DNA of 64,000 bases from Clostridiales bacterium (GCA_017509245.1 JAFWQC010000054.1:1-64000); one strand, 5' to 3'. Positions 28,748 through 38,704 are shown, numbered from the stretch's first letter. Numbers and translations: made by a program. The notes: a model not told the origin generated them from the letters alone.

Positions 28748-29779
28748 TTAGACTGCACCCAGCATTCTTAAGAGTTTGCAGATGACCACATAGAGGAAGT
28801 CGATCATGCCTGCTGCAAGGACAAGAACCAGCCAAACACGCTTGACGCTGAATTGCTTGTTCTTGCGGAGTTCATCGTGCAGCGGAGTTACGATGTTCTT
28901 AAAGAGGATGACCTTTCGCTTAGTGAGTCTTCCGACAGTGATCTTCAGTATCGAAATACCGCCGTCACAGAGGAAGGGGAGACCTACGATAAGATAAATG
29001 AACGGGATCCTGCAGTAGATCGCAAAAAAAGCGATGAGGAATCCAAGAGATCTTGAGCCTGCGTCACCCATGAGCATTTTCGAGGGGTTAAAGTTAAAAA
29101 GAAGATAAGCGAGCATAACGGGCACGAAGATGACCGTTATGTAGACTGCGTTGAAATCGACCAGTGAACCTGCGATAAATGCCAGAAGGAAAGTGGTAAA
29201 TATAGCAAGAACGGATAATGTACCCGACAGGCCGTCGATGCCGTCAGTGGCATTTGTGGCATTTATGGAGACAATGAACAGGATAAATGCGAGGATGTAG
29301 AACAGAACGGGGTTGAATTCAATATAAGAGCCCGTAAGAGCGATATAGACGTCTGTTCCGAAGAAATGAACGCAGATATATGCTCCGATAAGAGACACGA
29401 TAACATCAAGCGCACCCTTAACATATTCGTTCCAGGGATTCTTTGATCTGTCATCAAGCCAGCCCGTAATCATCTCGGCAAGGACTGCTAAAAGGCCGAA
29501 TGCTAATCCGGATACTGCGTTTCCGCTCTCGAAAATTCCTTTTTCCGACGTTACCGGATTAAAGAAAAAGCAGATTACAGCAGAAAGCACAAGAAATACG
29601 AGAACGAAGTAAAAACCGACACCTGTGGGCTTGCCGATGTTGACCTCAGAGCCCTGCGCGAATTTACGTCCCCTGTCGTGACCCAGGATGATCCTCTCGC
29701 CCGGCAGGAGCTTAAGAAGTATGAATGTAATGGCAAAGCCTGCGACAAGGCCTATGGCCATCTTGTAGATTAGATCCAT
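28748..29779 (-). CDS. MraY/WecA-type phospho-sugar transferase
   Basis: A 343-residue polytopic membrane enzyme that would move a phospho-sugar from a UDP-sugar to a polyprenyl phosphate. About ten transmembrane helices are visible. Conserved pieces are TGWLDDRSK (DD of the active site), NATNATDGIDGLSG and MLMGDAGSRSLG. The MraY-specific loop, usually with several histidines, reads TPLHDELRKNKQFS with a single one. It may be the true MraY of peptidoglycan synthesis or a relative acting on another wall polymer; it is not within a division/cell-wall cluster. Confidence 0.78.
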   Translation of the reverse strand: MDLIYKMAIGLVAGFAITFILLKLLPGERIILGHDRGRKFAQGSEVNIGKPTGVGFYFVLVFLVLSAVICFFFNPVTSEKGIFESGNAVSGLAFGLLAVLAEMITGWLDDRSKNPWNEYVKGALDVIVSLIGAYICVHFFGTDVYIALTGSYIEFNPVLFYILAFILFIVSINATNATDGIDGLSGTLSVLAIFTTFLLAFIAGSLVDFNAVYITVIFVPVMLAYLLFNFNPSKMLMGDAGSRSLGFLIAFFAIYCRIPFIYLIVGLPFLCDGGISILKITVGRLTKRKVILFKNIVTPLHDELRKNKQFSVKRVWLVLVLAAGMIDFLYVVICKLLRMLGAV

Positions 29780-29897
29780 TAGTAATACCCTCGCTCAAGG
29801 TTTTTACGACGACAAGCATTATACCTTATAAAACATTAGAAGAGAATTATTATTTGTTCAATAAATCAACCCAAAATCCTCGTCAGGATTGGCCAAA

Positions 29898-29911
29898 ATA
29901 TGTTAACATAT
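29898..29911. promoter_or_regulatory. Perfect 14-bp palindrome before argS
   Basis: ATATGTTAACATAT lies ~25 bp before the argS ribosome site, between a TTGG-containing hexamer and a TATTAT-like element. It could be an operator; a chance AT-rich palindrome is also possible. Confidence 0.3.
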
Positions 29912-29936
29912 CTTCTTATTATAAGGAGTATTAGCC

Positions 29937-31709
29937 ATGGATTACAAAGATTTGATCGCTTCTAATTTGCACGATTGTACCGGTCTTGACAAGGACCAGG
30001 TATTAGGCCTTATTGAGATACCACCCAAGCTCGAGCTTGGTGATTTTGCTTTCCCGTGCTTTGTTCTTGCGAAGACACTTCATAAGGCTCCGCCGATGAT
30101 CGCAAACGAGCTCAAGGATTCACCTGAGCTTGTCAAAGGATTTGACGGTGCCGTTACTGTGGATACCGCTGGTCCTTACCTCAATTTCAGGATCGACAGG
30201 GGAGTTCTTGCAAAAACTGTTGTCTCGGAGATCCTTTCCGAGGGTGACCAGTACGGCAACAGAAATATAGGTGAGGGCAGGAACGTCATCGTTGAGTTCT
30301 CATCCCCAAATATCGCAAAGCCTTTCCATGTAGGACACGCATTCACGACGATCCTCGGCAATTCGATTTCAAATATCTATTCCAGACTCGGTTATAACGT
30401 TATCAGATTCAACCATTTAGGCGATTACGGCACCCAGTTCGGCAAGCTCATTACCGCTTACAGGCTCTGGGGCGACGAGCAGGCAATGCAGGACAACCCG
30501 ATTGACGAACTTACAAGGATCTACGTTAAGTTCCATGATGAGTGCAAGGTCTCTCCCGAGCGCGAAAAGGAACTCGAAGACACTGCAAGAGATAACTTCA
30601 GAAAGCTCGAAGAGGGTGAATCTGAGGAGGTCGCTCTCTGGCAGCGCTTCAGGGATCTCTCACTGCAGGTTTTCGAGAAAACATATGACAGAATGGGCAT
30701 CAAGTTCGACAACTATAACGGCGAATCCTTCTATTCCTCACGGATCCCCGGTGTCGTTAAGATGCTTGAAGACAAGGGCCTTCTCGAGGAGAGCGAAGGC
30801 GCAAAGGTCGTAAAGCTCGAGGATGAGGGACTTCCCCCGTGCCTCGTTGTAAAGAGCGACGGAACAACGATCTACGCTTCAAGAGACCTCGCTGCAGTAC
30901 TTTACAGACACGAGGAATACAATTTCTATAAGAATATCTACGTCGTAGGACTTCCCCAGCAGCTTCACTTCAAGCAGGTTTTCGCTGTGCTGAAGAAGGC
31001 AGGATATGATTTTGCTGACGACTGCGTACATGTCGGATTCGGACTTCTGAAGTTCAAGCCCAAGAAGGACGAGAACGGCAATGAGATCGTTGAGGCTTTC
31101 TCAACGCGTGCAGGAAACATTATCAAACTGGATGATTTCCTTGATAAGACGACCGAGAAGACCGCTGAGATCATTAGAAAGAACAGCGAACTCAGAGGCG
31201 GAGACATGACTGAGGAGCAGATCACAAAAGTATCTGAGACCGTCGGCCTCGGTGCCGTATCATACACATATCTCAAGGCCGGAAGAGAGAAGGATATCCT
31301 GTTCGACTGGGATGAGATGCTCGATTTTGAGGGCGATACGGCTCCTTACCTCATCTACACATACGCAAGGATCAAGTCTATCCTCCGTAAGGCTGCGGAT
31401 CAGGGCATCGAAGGTTCTTCCGGTTCGCTTGATAAGCTTACTGCAGAAGACGAGTATGCGGTTATCAGAAGTCTTGCCGACTTCAAGGATGCTGTGGTCA
31501 AGGCGGCTGAGAGCTATGAGCCTTTCATGATCTCGCGTCAGATCGCGCTTATCGCAAGGAATTTCAACCGTTTCTATAACAATTCCAGGATCCTCAACTG
31601 TGATTCTGAAGAACTCAGGGACGCCAGGCTCAAGCTCTGCGAGGCAGTTGCTGACTGCCTGAAGTCAGGCCTTGACATGCTGGGTATCGGCGTCGTTGAG
31701 AAGATGTAA
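29937..31709 (+). CDS. argS: Arginyl-tRNA synthetase
   Basis: A 590-residue class I synthetase. Its N-terminal additional domain (to ~110) is followed by SSPNIAKPFHVGHAFT with the HIGH motif as HVGH, NHLGDYGTQFGKL, and FSTRAGNIIKLDD in place of KMSKS, as usual in ArgRS. The DALR anticodon domain ends the protein (SRQIALIARNFNRFYNN). AAGGAG precedes the ATG. No T-box is seen upstream. Confidence 0.97.
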   Translation: MDYKDLIASNLHDCTGLDKDQVLGLIEIPPKLELGDFAFPCFVLAKTLHKAPPMIANELKDSPELVKGFDGAVTVDTAGPYLNFRIDRGVLAKTVVSEILSEGDQYGNRNIGEGRNVIVEFSSPNIAKPFHVGHAFTTILGNSISNIYSRLGYNVIRFNHLGDYGTQFGKLITAYRLWGDEQAMQDNPIDELTRIYVKFHDECKVSPEREKELEDTARDNFRKLEEGESEEVALWQRFRDLSLQVFEKTYDRMGIKFDNYNGESFYSSRIPGVVKMLEDKGLLEESEGAKVVKLEDEGLPPCLVVKSDGTTIYASRDLAAVLYRHEEYNFYKNIYVVGLPQQLHFKQVFAVLKKAGYDFADDCVHVGFGLLKFKPKKDENGNEIVEAFSTRAGNIIKLDDFLDKTTEKTAEIIRKNSELRGGDMTEEQITKVSETVGLGAVSYTYLKAGREKDILFDWDEMLDFEGDTAPYLIYTYARIKSILRKAADQGIEGSSGSLDKLTAEDEYAVIRSLADFKDAVVKAAESYEPFMISRQIALIARNFNRFYNNSRILNCDSEELRDARLKLCEAVADCLKSGLDMLGIGVVEKM

Positions 31710-31726
31710 GTTAGAAAGGCTAAGTC

Positions 31727-33439
31727 ATGGAGAATACTGCGAACAGTTCAGTACCCGATTTTAAGGAACTTAATTACACAAGACCGGATCTTGATAAGTT
31801 CACAGAGACAGTCAGGAACGTAAGATTAAGACTCATGACCGCCAAGACGATCGAGGCGGCCGATGAGGCTTTGGGCGAGTACGAGATCGCGATAAGCAAT
31901 TTCGACACACAGTACGCTCTTTGCCAGATCCTTCACGACCTTGATACTTCAAACGAGTTCTATAACACCGAGCTCGAGTTTTTCGATGAGGCTTCTGCAA
32001 GAGTACAGGAACTTTCCTCCGCAGTGCTCTCTGGCCTTCTTACGGCACCGTGCGCTGACGGGCTCAAGGTCAAATACGGGCACATGATCTTCCGCAAAGC
32101 GAAGAACCAGAGGGAGATCATCTCAAGCGAAGTAATAGACGATCTTACCGAGGAATCCAAGCTCGAGAATGAGTATTCACAGAAGCAGTCCGAAGCTGAG
32201 ATCGCTTTTGGCAAAAAGACTCTTAATCTGAGCCTCATCCAGCCTTATCTCCAGTCAACTGACAGGAGCGTAAGACGCAATGCGCACATTGCTCTCGATG
32301 CATATTACATGTCCAGAAAAGATGACTACGACAGGATCTACGATGAGCTTGTTAAAGTGAGGACGACAGCTGCTCAGAAACTCGGCTACTCAAGCTTCAC
32401 CGAGCTCGGATACAAGCGTATGGAACGCTACGATTACACAAAAGAAGATGTTGCTTCATTCAGGGACAACATCAAGAAATACATAGTTCCTCTTACTGTC
32501 CAGATAAGAAAACTCCAGCAGGAAAGACTTGGCCTTGATAAGCTCATGTTCCACGATCTTCCGTGCCTCTTCAAAGAGGGAAATCCTGCACCTGTCGTAA
32601 GCAAGGAGACCTATAAAGATGCTGCAGGAAAGTTCTTCAGAACGATGTTCGGAGCATCACCCAGCTTCTTTGATATCCTTTCGGATCACGGATATACGGA
32701 TCTTCTGTCCAGACCTGACAAGTCCACAGGCGGATACTGCATGTACCTTGAGGATTACTGCATTCCGTTCATCTTCATGAACGGCAACGGTACCTTCGAT
32801 GATGTCGCTACCGTCATTCATGAGGGCGGACACGCTTATGCGGCGCTCGCCGGTGCGGAATCCTCGCCTTTTGTGGAGTGCCTTTCACCGACACTTGAGA
32901 CATGCGAGATCCATTCGACTTCGATGGAATACATGTCCTATCCTTTCATGGATATCTTCTACGGCAAGCATGCAGATCAGTACTGCGAGCTTCATATGAC
33001 TGACGGACTGCTGTTCCTTCCGTACGGATGCATGGTCGATGAATTCCAGCACATCATTTACGATAATCCGAACATGACTCCCGATGAACGTCATGAGATC
33101 TGGAGAATGCTGGAACAGACATATCAGCCTTTCACTAATTACGATGAGAATGACACCCCGTTCCATGCAATGGGCGGCGCCTGGATGAAGAAAGACCATA
33201 TCTTCACGACGCCTTTCTATTATATTGATTACTGCCTCTCTCAGATATGCGCTCTTGAGCTCTGGGACGAGTCCAGAACCGACCTTAAGGTCGCTCTTGA
33301 AAAATACAACAATCTCTGCCAGCTTGGCGGAAGCGACACTTTCTTGAATCTCATCAAGCGTGCCGGGATCGAATCCCCGTTCAACGTTGATGTCATAAAG
33401 CTCCTGGCATTTAAGTGCTCAGACTTCCTGAACCTGTGA
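31727..33439 (+). CDS. M3-family oligoendopeptidase (PepF-like)
   Basis: A 570-residue cytoplasmic zinc metallopeptidase. The active site is VIHEGGHAY (HExxH) with the third ligand in the following ETCEIHSTSMEY segment, the PepF arrangement. Length and helical content are normal. It degrades short peptides in the family. The gene begins 17 bp after argS with an AAAGG site and is probably in the same operon. Confidence 0.93.
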   Translation: MENTANSSVPDFKELNYTRPDLDKFTETVRNVRLRLMTAKTIEAADEALGEYEIAISNFDTQYALCQILHDLDTSNEFYNTELEFFDEASARVQELSSAVLSGLLTAPCADGLKVKYGHMIFRKAKNQREIISSEVIDDLTEESKLENEYSQKQSEAEIAFGKKTLNLSLIQPYLQSTDRSVRRNAHIALDAYYMSRKDDYDRIYDELVKVRTTAAQKLGYSSFTELGYKRMERYDYTKEDVASFRDNIKKYIVPLTVQIRKLQQERLGLDKLMFHDLPCLFKEGNPAPVVSKETYKDAAGKFFRTMFGASPSFFDILSDHGYTDLLSRPDKSTGGYCMYLEDYCIPFIFMNGNGTFDDVATVIHEGGHAYAALAGAESSPFVECLSPTLETCEIHSTSMEYMSYPFMDIFYGKHADQYCELHMTDGLLFLPYGCMVDEFQHIIYDNPNMTPDERHEIWRMLEQTYQPFTNYDENDTPFHAMGGAWMKKDHIFTTPFYYIDYCLSQICALELWDESRTDLKVALEKYNNLCQLGGSDTFLNLIKRAGIESPFNVDVIKLLAFKCSDFLNL

Positions 33440-33446
33440 GGCCCTG

Positions 33447-34877
33447 ATGAAGCTTCCTGAGGACTTTATCAATGAGATGGACGATTTCTTTTCGCGCCGG
33501 GATGACGTGAAAAGAGAGGGCTTTTACGAGAGTTTTGACAAAGAGCCTTTGAAGGGTATCCGCTTTTCGCGCTCGAAAATATCATCTCCGGAAGAAGAAC
33601 ACCGCCTGTTAGAGCAGCTCGGCGAGGAGATAAACCCCGTATCCTGGTGCTCGGGCGGTTACTATACAAAAAACGAAGCTTCGGGCAGGGAAGCGCTCTA
33701 TCATGCAGGTGTCTACTATCCCCAGGAGCCTTCTGCAATGCTGCCCGCACAGGTTATGGCAGCAAAGCCGGGCGAGGTCGTTCTTGACCTTTGCGCGGCA
33801 CCCGGCGGAAAGGCGTGCAGGCTTGGTGAAGACATGAGGGGCAGAGGCATCCTTGTCGCTAACGAGATAAGCTTTGAACGCTCCAAGGCCCTGCTCCGCA
33901 ACATAGAACGTTCAGGCATCAAGGGCCTGGTTATTCTTAATGAGACACCTGAGAATATAGCTTCCAGACTTCCGTTGTTCTTCGACAAGATCCTTATCGA
34001 TGCTCCGTGCTCGGGAGAGGGGATGTTCAGAAGAGACCCGGGCGCGGTCAAGAGCTATATGAATTACGGTCCGAAAGTCTGTGTCCCTCTGCAGGAATCC
34101 ATTCTCGAGGCGGCTGACAAGTGCCTTAAAGAAGGCGGTTCGATCGTATATTCCACATGTACTTTCTGCGCCGACGAAGACGAGAACCAGATTGCGCGTT
34201 TTATCGGCCGTCACCCTGAATACCATGTAAAAGCGCATCCTGAGATCAAAGGTGTCACCCATAACGGCGAAGGCTCTGTCCTGCCGGGTTCCATGAGGAT
34301 CTGGCCCCATATTTCAGAAGGCGACGGGCACTTTTGCGTACACATCATTAAGGGTGAGGAAAAAGACCTCAAGTCAGCTGAAGATTATCTTATCAATGAC
34401 TGCGATAAACGCCGTGACAAGAATCTGGAAGCAGCGGTCAGCATGCTTGATGAAGTCCTGTCGGAAAAGGGCAGGGAAGATATCTTCAGAGGAAGGCTTG
34501 TATACCACGGAACGGGTCTTTTCCAGATGACCTTTGATGAGAAACTGTTCAAGGGTCTTAAGGTCGTCAAGACCGGGCTTTACGTCGGTGACATAAAGCC
34601 TTTGAAGTCGGGGAAGAAGGTTTTCGAGCCCTCGAACAGCATAGCGTTGTCGCTTGACAGACAGGATGTTAAAGATGATTCTTACCTTGCGCTTAACAGG
34701 GGCGATGACAGGCTCCTTAAGTATTTGAGAGGCGAGACGATATCCGTTTCTGCTGATGACGGTCTGAAGTCATCGGGGACCATTATCGTCGGCATCGGGG
34801 ATTTCCCGCTAGGCTTTGCAAAGATCAACGGAAATACCGCTAAAAATATGTATCCCAAGGCATGGAGGCTTATATGA
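33447..34877 (+). CDS. RsmF/RsmB-type 16S rRNA m5C methyltransferase
   Basis: A 476-residue NOL1/NOP2/Sun-family RNA cytosine-5 methyltransferase. SAM-binding CAAPGGKACRLGEDM, DAPCSGEGMFRRDPGA (catalytic PC) and STCTFCADEDENQ (second catalytic cysteine) are present. The C-terminal ~170 residues match the PUA-like end of YebU/RsmF types (KVFEPSNSIALSL). Start 8 bp after the peptidase gene; the end overlaps the next start. Confidence 0.9.
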   Translation: MKLPEDFINEMDDFFSRRDDVKREGFYESFDKEPLKGIRFSRSKISSPEEEHRLLEQLGEEINPVSWCSGGYYTKNEASGREALYHAGVYYPQEPSAMLPAQVMAAKPGEVVLDLCAAPGGKACRLGEDMRGRGILVANEISFERSKALLRNIERSGIKGLVILNETPENIASRLPLFFDKILIDAPCSGEGMFRRDPGAVKSYMNYGPKVCVPLQESILEAADKCLKEGGSIVYSTCTFCADEDENQIARFIGRHPEYHVKAHPEIKGVTHNGEGSVLPGSMRIWPHISEGDGHFCVHIIKGEEKDLKSAEDYLINDCDKRRDKNLEAAVSMLDEVLSEKGREDIFRGRLVYHGTGLFQMTFDEKLFKGLKVVKTGLYVGDIKPLKSGKKVFEPSNSIALSLDRQDVKDDSYLALNRGDDRLLKYLRGETISVSADDGLKSSGTIIVGIGDFPLGFAKINGNTAKNMYPKAWRLI

Positions 34878-35482
34878 CAAAAGAGTTCAAGCTCATTCTT
34901 GCTACATCCAACAAGGACAAAGTAAGAGAGATAGGTGAGATATTGAAGGATACGCCCTTTGTGGCTGTATCCATGCGCGACGAGGGCTTTGATCCCGACA
35001 TCGTTGAGGACGGAAAGACGTTCGAGGAAAATGCCCTCATCAAGGCAAGAGCCGTGCATGCGCTGGCGCCTGACTGCTACGTAATGGCTGATGATTCAGG
35101 CCTTTGTATCGATGCTCTGGACGGCGCTCCGGGCATTTATTCCGCAAGATTCTGCGGCGAGGATTCCACATATCCCGAGAAGTTTAAGAAGATATTCGAG
35201 ATGCTTAAGGACGTGCCTGAAGATGAGCGCACCGCAAAGTTCGTATGCAGCATCGCGGTCGTAAGACCTGACGGCTCTGAATTTACTGTAAGAGGAGAGA
35301 TATGCGGCGTTCTTCACGAGAAGCCCATGGGTGACGGCGGATTCGGCTATGACCCGATCTTCTATGTGCCTGAATTCGGCATGACGACTGCCCAGATGAC
35401 CAAGGAGCAGAAGAATTCCATAAGCCACAGAGGCAAGGCTTCCAGGGCAATGGCTGAAAAGCTTAAAGAAGAGCTGGGCTGA
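34874..35482 (+). CDS. rdgB: XTP/dITP diphosphatase (RdgB/HAM1 family)
   Basis: A 202-residue house-cleaning pyrophosphatase hydrolysing dITP and XTP. Motifs: LATSNKDKVREI (SxNxxK), EDGKTFEENALIKARA, MADDSGLCIDALDGAPGIYSAR, GFGYDPIF, and SHRGKASRAM. The ATG at 34874 is chosen because GGAGG lies 5 nt before it and it overlaps the upstream stop as ATGA; an ATG at 34862 would use that site up. Confidence 0.95.
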   Translation: MTKEFKLILATSNKDKVREIGEILKDTPFVAVSMRDEGFDPDIVEDGKTFEENALIKARAVHALAPDCYVMADDSGLCIDALDGAPGIYSARFCGEDSTYPEKFKKIFEMLKDVPEDERTAKFVCSIAVVRPDGSEFTVRGEICGVLHEKPMGDGGFGYDPIFYVPEFGMTTAQMTKEQKNSISHRGKASRAMAEKLKEELG

Positions 35483-35659
35483 GGCTGACAGCGGACGGAA
35501 ACATTCCGGGAAGAGCCATCTTGTTTTGATGCCTGAAGGCCGTTTTTCGGGGGGCAGGTAAAATAGCGCGAAATAGTTATTATTTGACCGCTATTCATAA
35601 CCATTTTTCTGCCGCGCGCGAAAACCTTGCTCTAAAGCCTTTATACTTTCTTAATTACA

Positions 35660-35688
35660 TTGAAAAGGCCCCTTAATCGTGATAATAT
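35660..35688 (+). promoter_or_regulatory. Candidate promoter of the ACT-hom-purD operon
   Basis: TTGAAA (35660-35665) and TAATAT (35683-35688) are spaced by 17 nt, ~75 bp before the ACT-protein start, in a 279-bp gap with no gene. Confidence 0.4.
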
Positions 35689-35761
35689 TGTCAGGCGCGT
35701 ACAAATGTCCGTCACCGGAAGTATATCAGAGCGCGAAAATTCATAGAAAGGTCTTGACGTT

Positions 35762-36208
35762 ATGCACCAGGACAACCCCGAATATTTCCTAGTTGATAAA
35801 AGAGTTTTGCCTGAAGTCTTCATCAAGGTTATGGAGGTCAAGCAGCGTCTTAACACCGGCGAATCCACTTCGGTCAACGAAGCCGTCAGGAAGACAGGCC
35901 TTTCGAGAAGTGCCTACTACAAGTATAAGGATTCGGTTCTGCCGTTCTATGAGGCGGCAAGCGGCAAGAAGGTAACTCTTCTTCTTTCCGTTGAGAACTT
36001 CCAGGGGATCCTGTCCGAGATAATCCGTACTATTGCGGAATCCCGCGCAAATATCCTGACGATCAATCAGAATATTCCGATCAACGGCCTTGCTGACATA
36101 TCGATCTCGATCGAGACCGTATCCATGTATGGTACCGTTGACGACATAATAAATGATATCTCCAAGCTTGCAGGCGTGCGCAAGTGCACGATCCTGAGCA
36201 GGGAGTAA
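35762..36208 (+). CDS. PheB-like ACT-domain protein
   Basis: A 148-residue protein of the PheB/UPF0735 type. The N-terminal ~70 residues form a helix-turn-helix-like part (VNEAVRKTGLSRSAYYKYKDSV). The C-terminal ACT domain (VTLLLSVENFQGILSEIIRT, ISISIETVSMYGTVDDIIN) is the fold used for amino acid sensing. It directly precedes homoserine dehydrogenase by 17 bp, so it may act as a sensor for the aspartate-family pathway. The ligand is not known from sequence. Confidence 0.85.
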   Translation: MHQDNPEYFLVDKRVLPEVFIKVMEVKQRLNTGESTSVNEAVRKTGLSRSAYYKYKDSVLPFYEAASGKKVTLLLSVENFQGILSEIIRTIAESRANILTINQNIPINGLADISISIETVSMYGTVDDIINDISKLAGVRKCTILSRE

Positions 36209-36225
36209 TGAAAGGAAAGAAAGAA

Positions 36226-37416
36226 ATGGCAATTAACATCGCAATTTTAGGCTTCGGCACGGTAGGATCAGGCGTAGCCGAGACCCTGGATATCAACAAG
36301 GATGTTATCGCAAAGCGAGTAGGAGAAGATATCATCGTAAAGCATATCCTTGACATCAGGGACTTCCCTGATAGCAGATTCGCAAATCTCGTTACACACA
36401 ATGCGGATGATGTCTTCACAGATAAAGATGTCAGGATCGCAGTAGAGACGATCGGCGGTGCAAGGATAGCTTATGAATACACTAAGCGCGCACTGTCATC
36501 CGGTATCAGCGTTGTTACATCAAATAAGGAACTCGTATCCACAAAGGGCCCGGAGCTCATAGAGATAGCAAAGAACAACAATTGCTGCTATCTGTTTGAA
36601 GCTGCAGTCGGCGGCGGAATCCCGATCATAAGACCTTTGTACAAGTGCCTTGCCGCAAATAAGATCACGAGGATCGCAGGCATCGTTAACGGTACGACGA
36701 ATTACATCCTTTCACAGATGAAGAATGAAGGCATCGACTTTGATACGGCATTAAAGCAGGCTCAGGCTAACGGCTTTGCCGAAGCAAATCCTTCTGCCGA
36801 TATCGAAGGAATCGACGCACAAAGAAAGATATCGATCCTTTCAACGATCGCAAATGACGGCGAATACATCGCTCCTGACAAGATCTCCGCTGAAGGCATT
36901 TCTGCCATTACGACGGATGACATGGAGTTCGCATCATCCATCGGCTGCGATATCAAGCTCATTGCTCTTTATGAAGCAGGTGAGGATAAGCCTGTCGTAT
37001 ACGTTGCACCGACTCTTGTGGACAAGAGCAACCTCCTGTTCAATGTCGGCGGAGTATTCAATGCGATCATGGTCGACGGCAACAGCCTTGGCCAGGCTAT
37101 GTTCTACGGACAGGGCGCAGGCACGCTTCCTACAGCTTCTGCTGTGTGCGGAGACGTTCTTGAGGCTGCAATGGGCAATCCTTCCGAGGAAAGATCCTGG
37201 ACAGCTGAGAGCGTTGATATCACGCCTTATGATGAGATCCTGGCGGATATCGTTATTAGGGCGGACGTTCCGGCAAAGGTTATCGGAGCAGCTGAAGCTT
37301 ATGAATGCGAAGTTTTATCTGATGAGGCTGTCCTTGTTAAGGGAATCAGGCATAAGGATATCGCAGCTCTTGTAAGTGCATCTGAAGCAAAGTCCTGGAT
37401 GCATTATTTGAAATAA
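36226..37416 (+). CDS. hom: Homoserine dehydrogenase
   Basis: A 396-residue enzyme reducing aspartate semialdehyde to homoserine for threonine and methionine. It has the nucleotide loop GFGTVGSGV, TSNKELVSTKG with the catalytic lysine region, EAAVGGGIPIIRPL, GIVNGTTNYIL and the catalytic-domain end GAGTLPTASAVCGDVLEA. After that only ~70 residues remain, so the usual C-terminal ACT domain is short or degenerate. The ATG at 36226 has AAAGGAAAG before it; an ATG at 36184 lies inside the ACT gene. Confidence 0.95.
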   Translation: MAINIAILGFGTVGSGVAETLDINKDVIAKRVGEDIIVKHILDIRDFPDSRFANLVTHNADDVFTDKDVRIAVETIGGARIAYEYTKRALSSGISVVTSNKELVSTKGPELIEIAKNNNCCYLFEAAVGGGIPIIRPLYKCLAANKITRIAGIVNGTTNYILSQMKNEGIDFDTALKQAQANGFAEANPSADIEGIDAQRKISILSTIANDGEYIAPDKISAEGISAITTDDMEFASSIGCDIKLIALYEAGEDKPVVYVAPTLVDKSNLLFNVGGVFNAIMVDGNSLGQAMFYGQGAGTLPTASAVCGDVLEAAMGNPSEERSWTAESVDITPYDEILADIVIRADVPAKVIGAAEAYECEVLSDEAVLVKGIRHKDIAALVSASEAKSWMHYLK

Positions 37417-37447
37417 TCGAAAATAAAACTTTCGGAGGAATTATTAA

Positions 37448-38701
37448 ATGAAGGTACTCGTAGTAGGCGGCGGCGGAAGAGAGCATGTTATCTGCTGGAA
37501 GCTCAAGCAGGATCCCAGGGTAACGGAGCTTTACTGCGCTCCCGGTAACGGTGGTATCGCTTCAATCGCTACATGCGTTGATATTAAGGCTACTGATCTT
37601 GACGGTATGGTCGATTTTGCGAAGAAAGAGCAGTTTGATCTTGTCTTCGTAGCTCCCGACGATCCGCTCGCACTCGGTATGGTCGACAGACTGGAAGAGG
37701 CAGGGATCAGGAGCTTCGGTCCCAAGGCAAATGCTGCTATCATCGAAGGCTCCAAGGCTTTCTCAAAGCAGCTCATGAAGAAATATTCGATCCCTACTGC
37801 AAAGTATGAGATCTTTGAAGACGAGCAGGCAGCTCTCGATTATCTTGAATCGCAGCCTATGCCTATCGTTATCAAGTGTGACGGACTTGCTTTGGGTAAG
37901 GGCGTTATCATTGCCCGGAACCTTGATGAGGCTAAGCAGGCCGTTAAGGACATGATGGAAGACAAGAAGTTCGGAAATGCCGGTTCCACGATCGTTATCG
38001 AGGAATGCATGACAGGTCCCGAGCTTACAGTTCTTGCGTTCTCAGACGGCAACATCTGTGTTCCGATGGTATCTTCAAGAGACCACAAGAGAGCTTACGA
38101 TCATGACGAAGGTCTTAACACAGGCGGCATGGGCGCTGTTACACCCGGCTGCGACATGACAGACGAACTCAAGGCACGTATTCAGAACGAGATCATCACA
38201 CCCACAGTCGAAGCACTCAAGAAAGAGGGAAGACCGTTCAAGGGTGTTATCTACTTCGGACTCATGCTTACACCTGAAGGACCTAAGGTAGTTGAGTATA
38301 ATGCACGTTTCGGAGATCCTGAGGCACAGGCAGTATTGCCGCTCCTTGAGAACAGTCTCCTTGATATAGTCGATGCCGTTATCGACGGCAAGCTCGACCA
38401 GGTTGAATTCAAGTGGAAGAATAAGTGTTCATGCGTTGTCGTTATGGCTTCAGGCGGATATCCGCAGAGCTATGCGAAGGGATACGAGATCACAGGTATC
38501 GATACCTGCGGCAAGATCGTATTCCAGGCAGGAACCGCGCTTAAGGACGGTAAGCTCGTTACGAGCGGCGGACGCGTTCTCTGCGTATACGATGAGGCAG
38601 ATACTCTTGATGAGGCGATCGACGGCGCTTATGAAGGCGTAGCAAAGATCTCCTTCAAGGACATGCACTTCCGCCACGATATAGGAAGGACACTCGGTTA
38701 A
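37448..38701 (+). CDS. purD: Phosphoribosylamine-glycine ligase
   Basis: A 417-residue ATP-grasp enzyme joining phosphoribosylamine and glycine in purine synthesis. Motifs: VVGGGGREHVICWKL, IKCDGLALGKGV, GGMGAVTPG, VEYNARFGDPEAQAVLPLL. Full length. GAGG precedes the ATG. Other pur genes are not in the window, so it is separated from a pur operon. Confidence 0.97.
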   Translation: MKVLVVGGGGREHVICWKLKQDPRVTELYCAPGNGGIASIATCVDIKATDLDGMVDFAKKEQFDLVFVAPDDPLALGMVDRLEEAGIRSFGPKANAAIIEGSKAFSKQLMKKYSIPTAKYEIFEDEQAALDYLESQPMPIVIKCDGLALGKGVIIARNLDEAKQAVKDMMEDKKFGNAGSTIVIEECMTGPELTVLAFSDGNICVPMVSSRDHKRAYDHDEGLNTGGMGAVTPGCDMTDELKARIQNEIITPTVEALKKEGRPFKGVIYFGLMLTPEGPKVVEYNARFGDPEAQAVLPLLENSLLDIVDAVIDGKLDQVEFKWKNKCSCVVVMASGGYPQSYAKGYEITGIDTCGKIVFQAGTALKDGKLVTSGGRVLCVYDEADTLDEAIDGAYEGVAKISFKDMHFRHDIGRTLG

Positions 38702-38704
38702 TAA

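Noticed and set aside
36184-36226. Longer start for hom at 36184
   Set aside because: It lies within the upstream ACT gene, while ATG 36226 has a good ribosome site and the family N-terminus.
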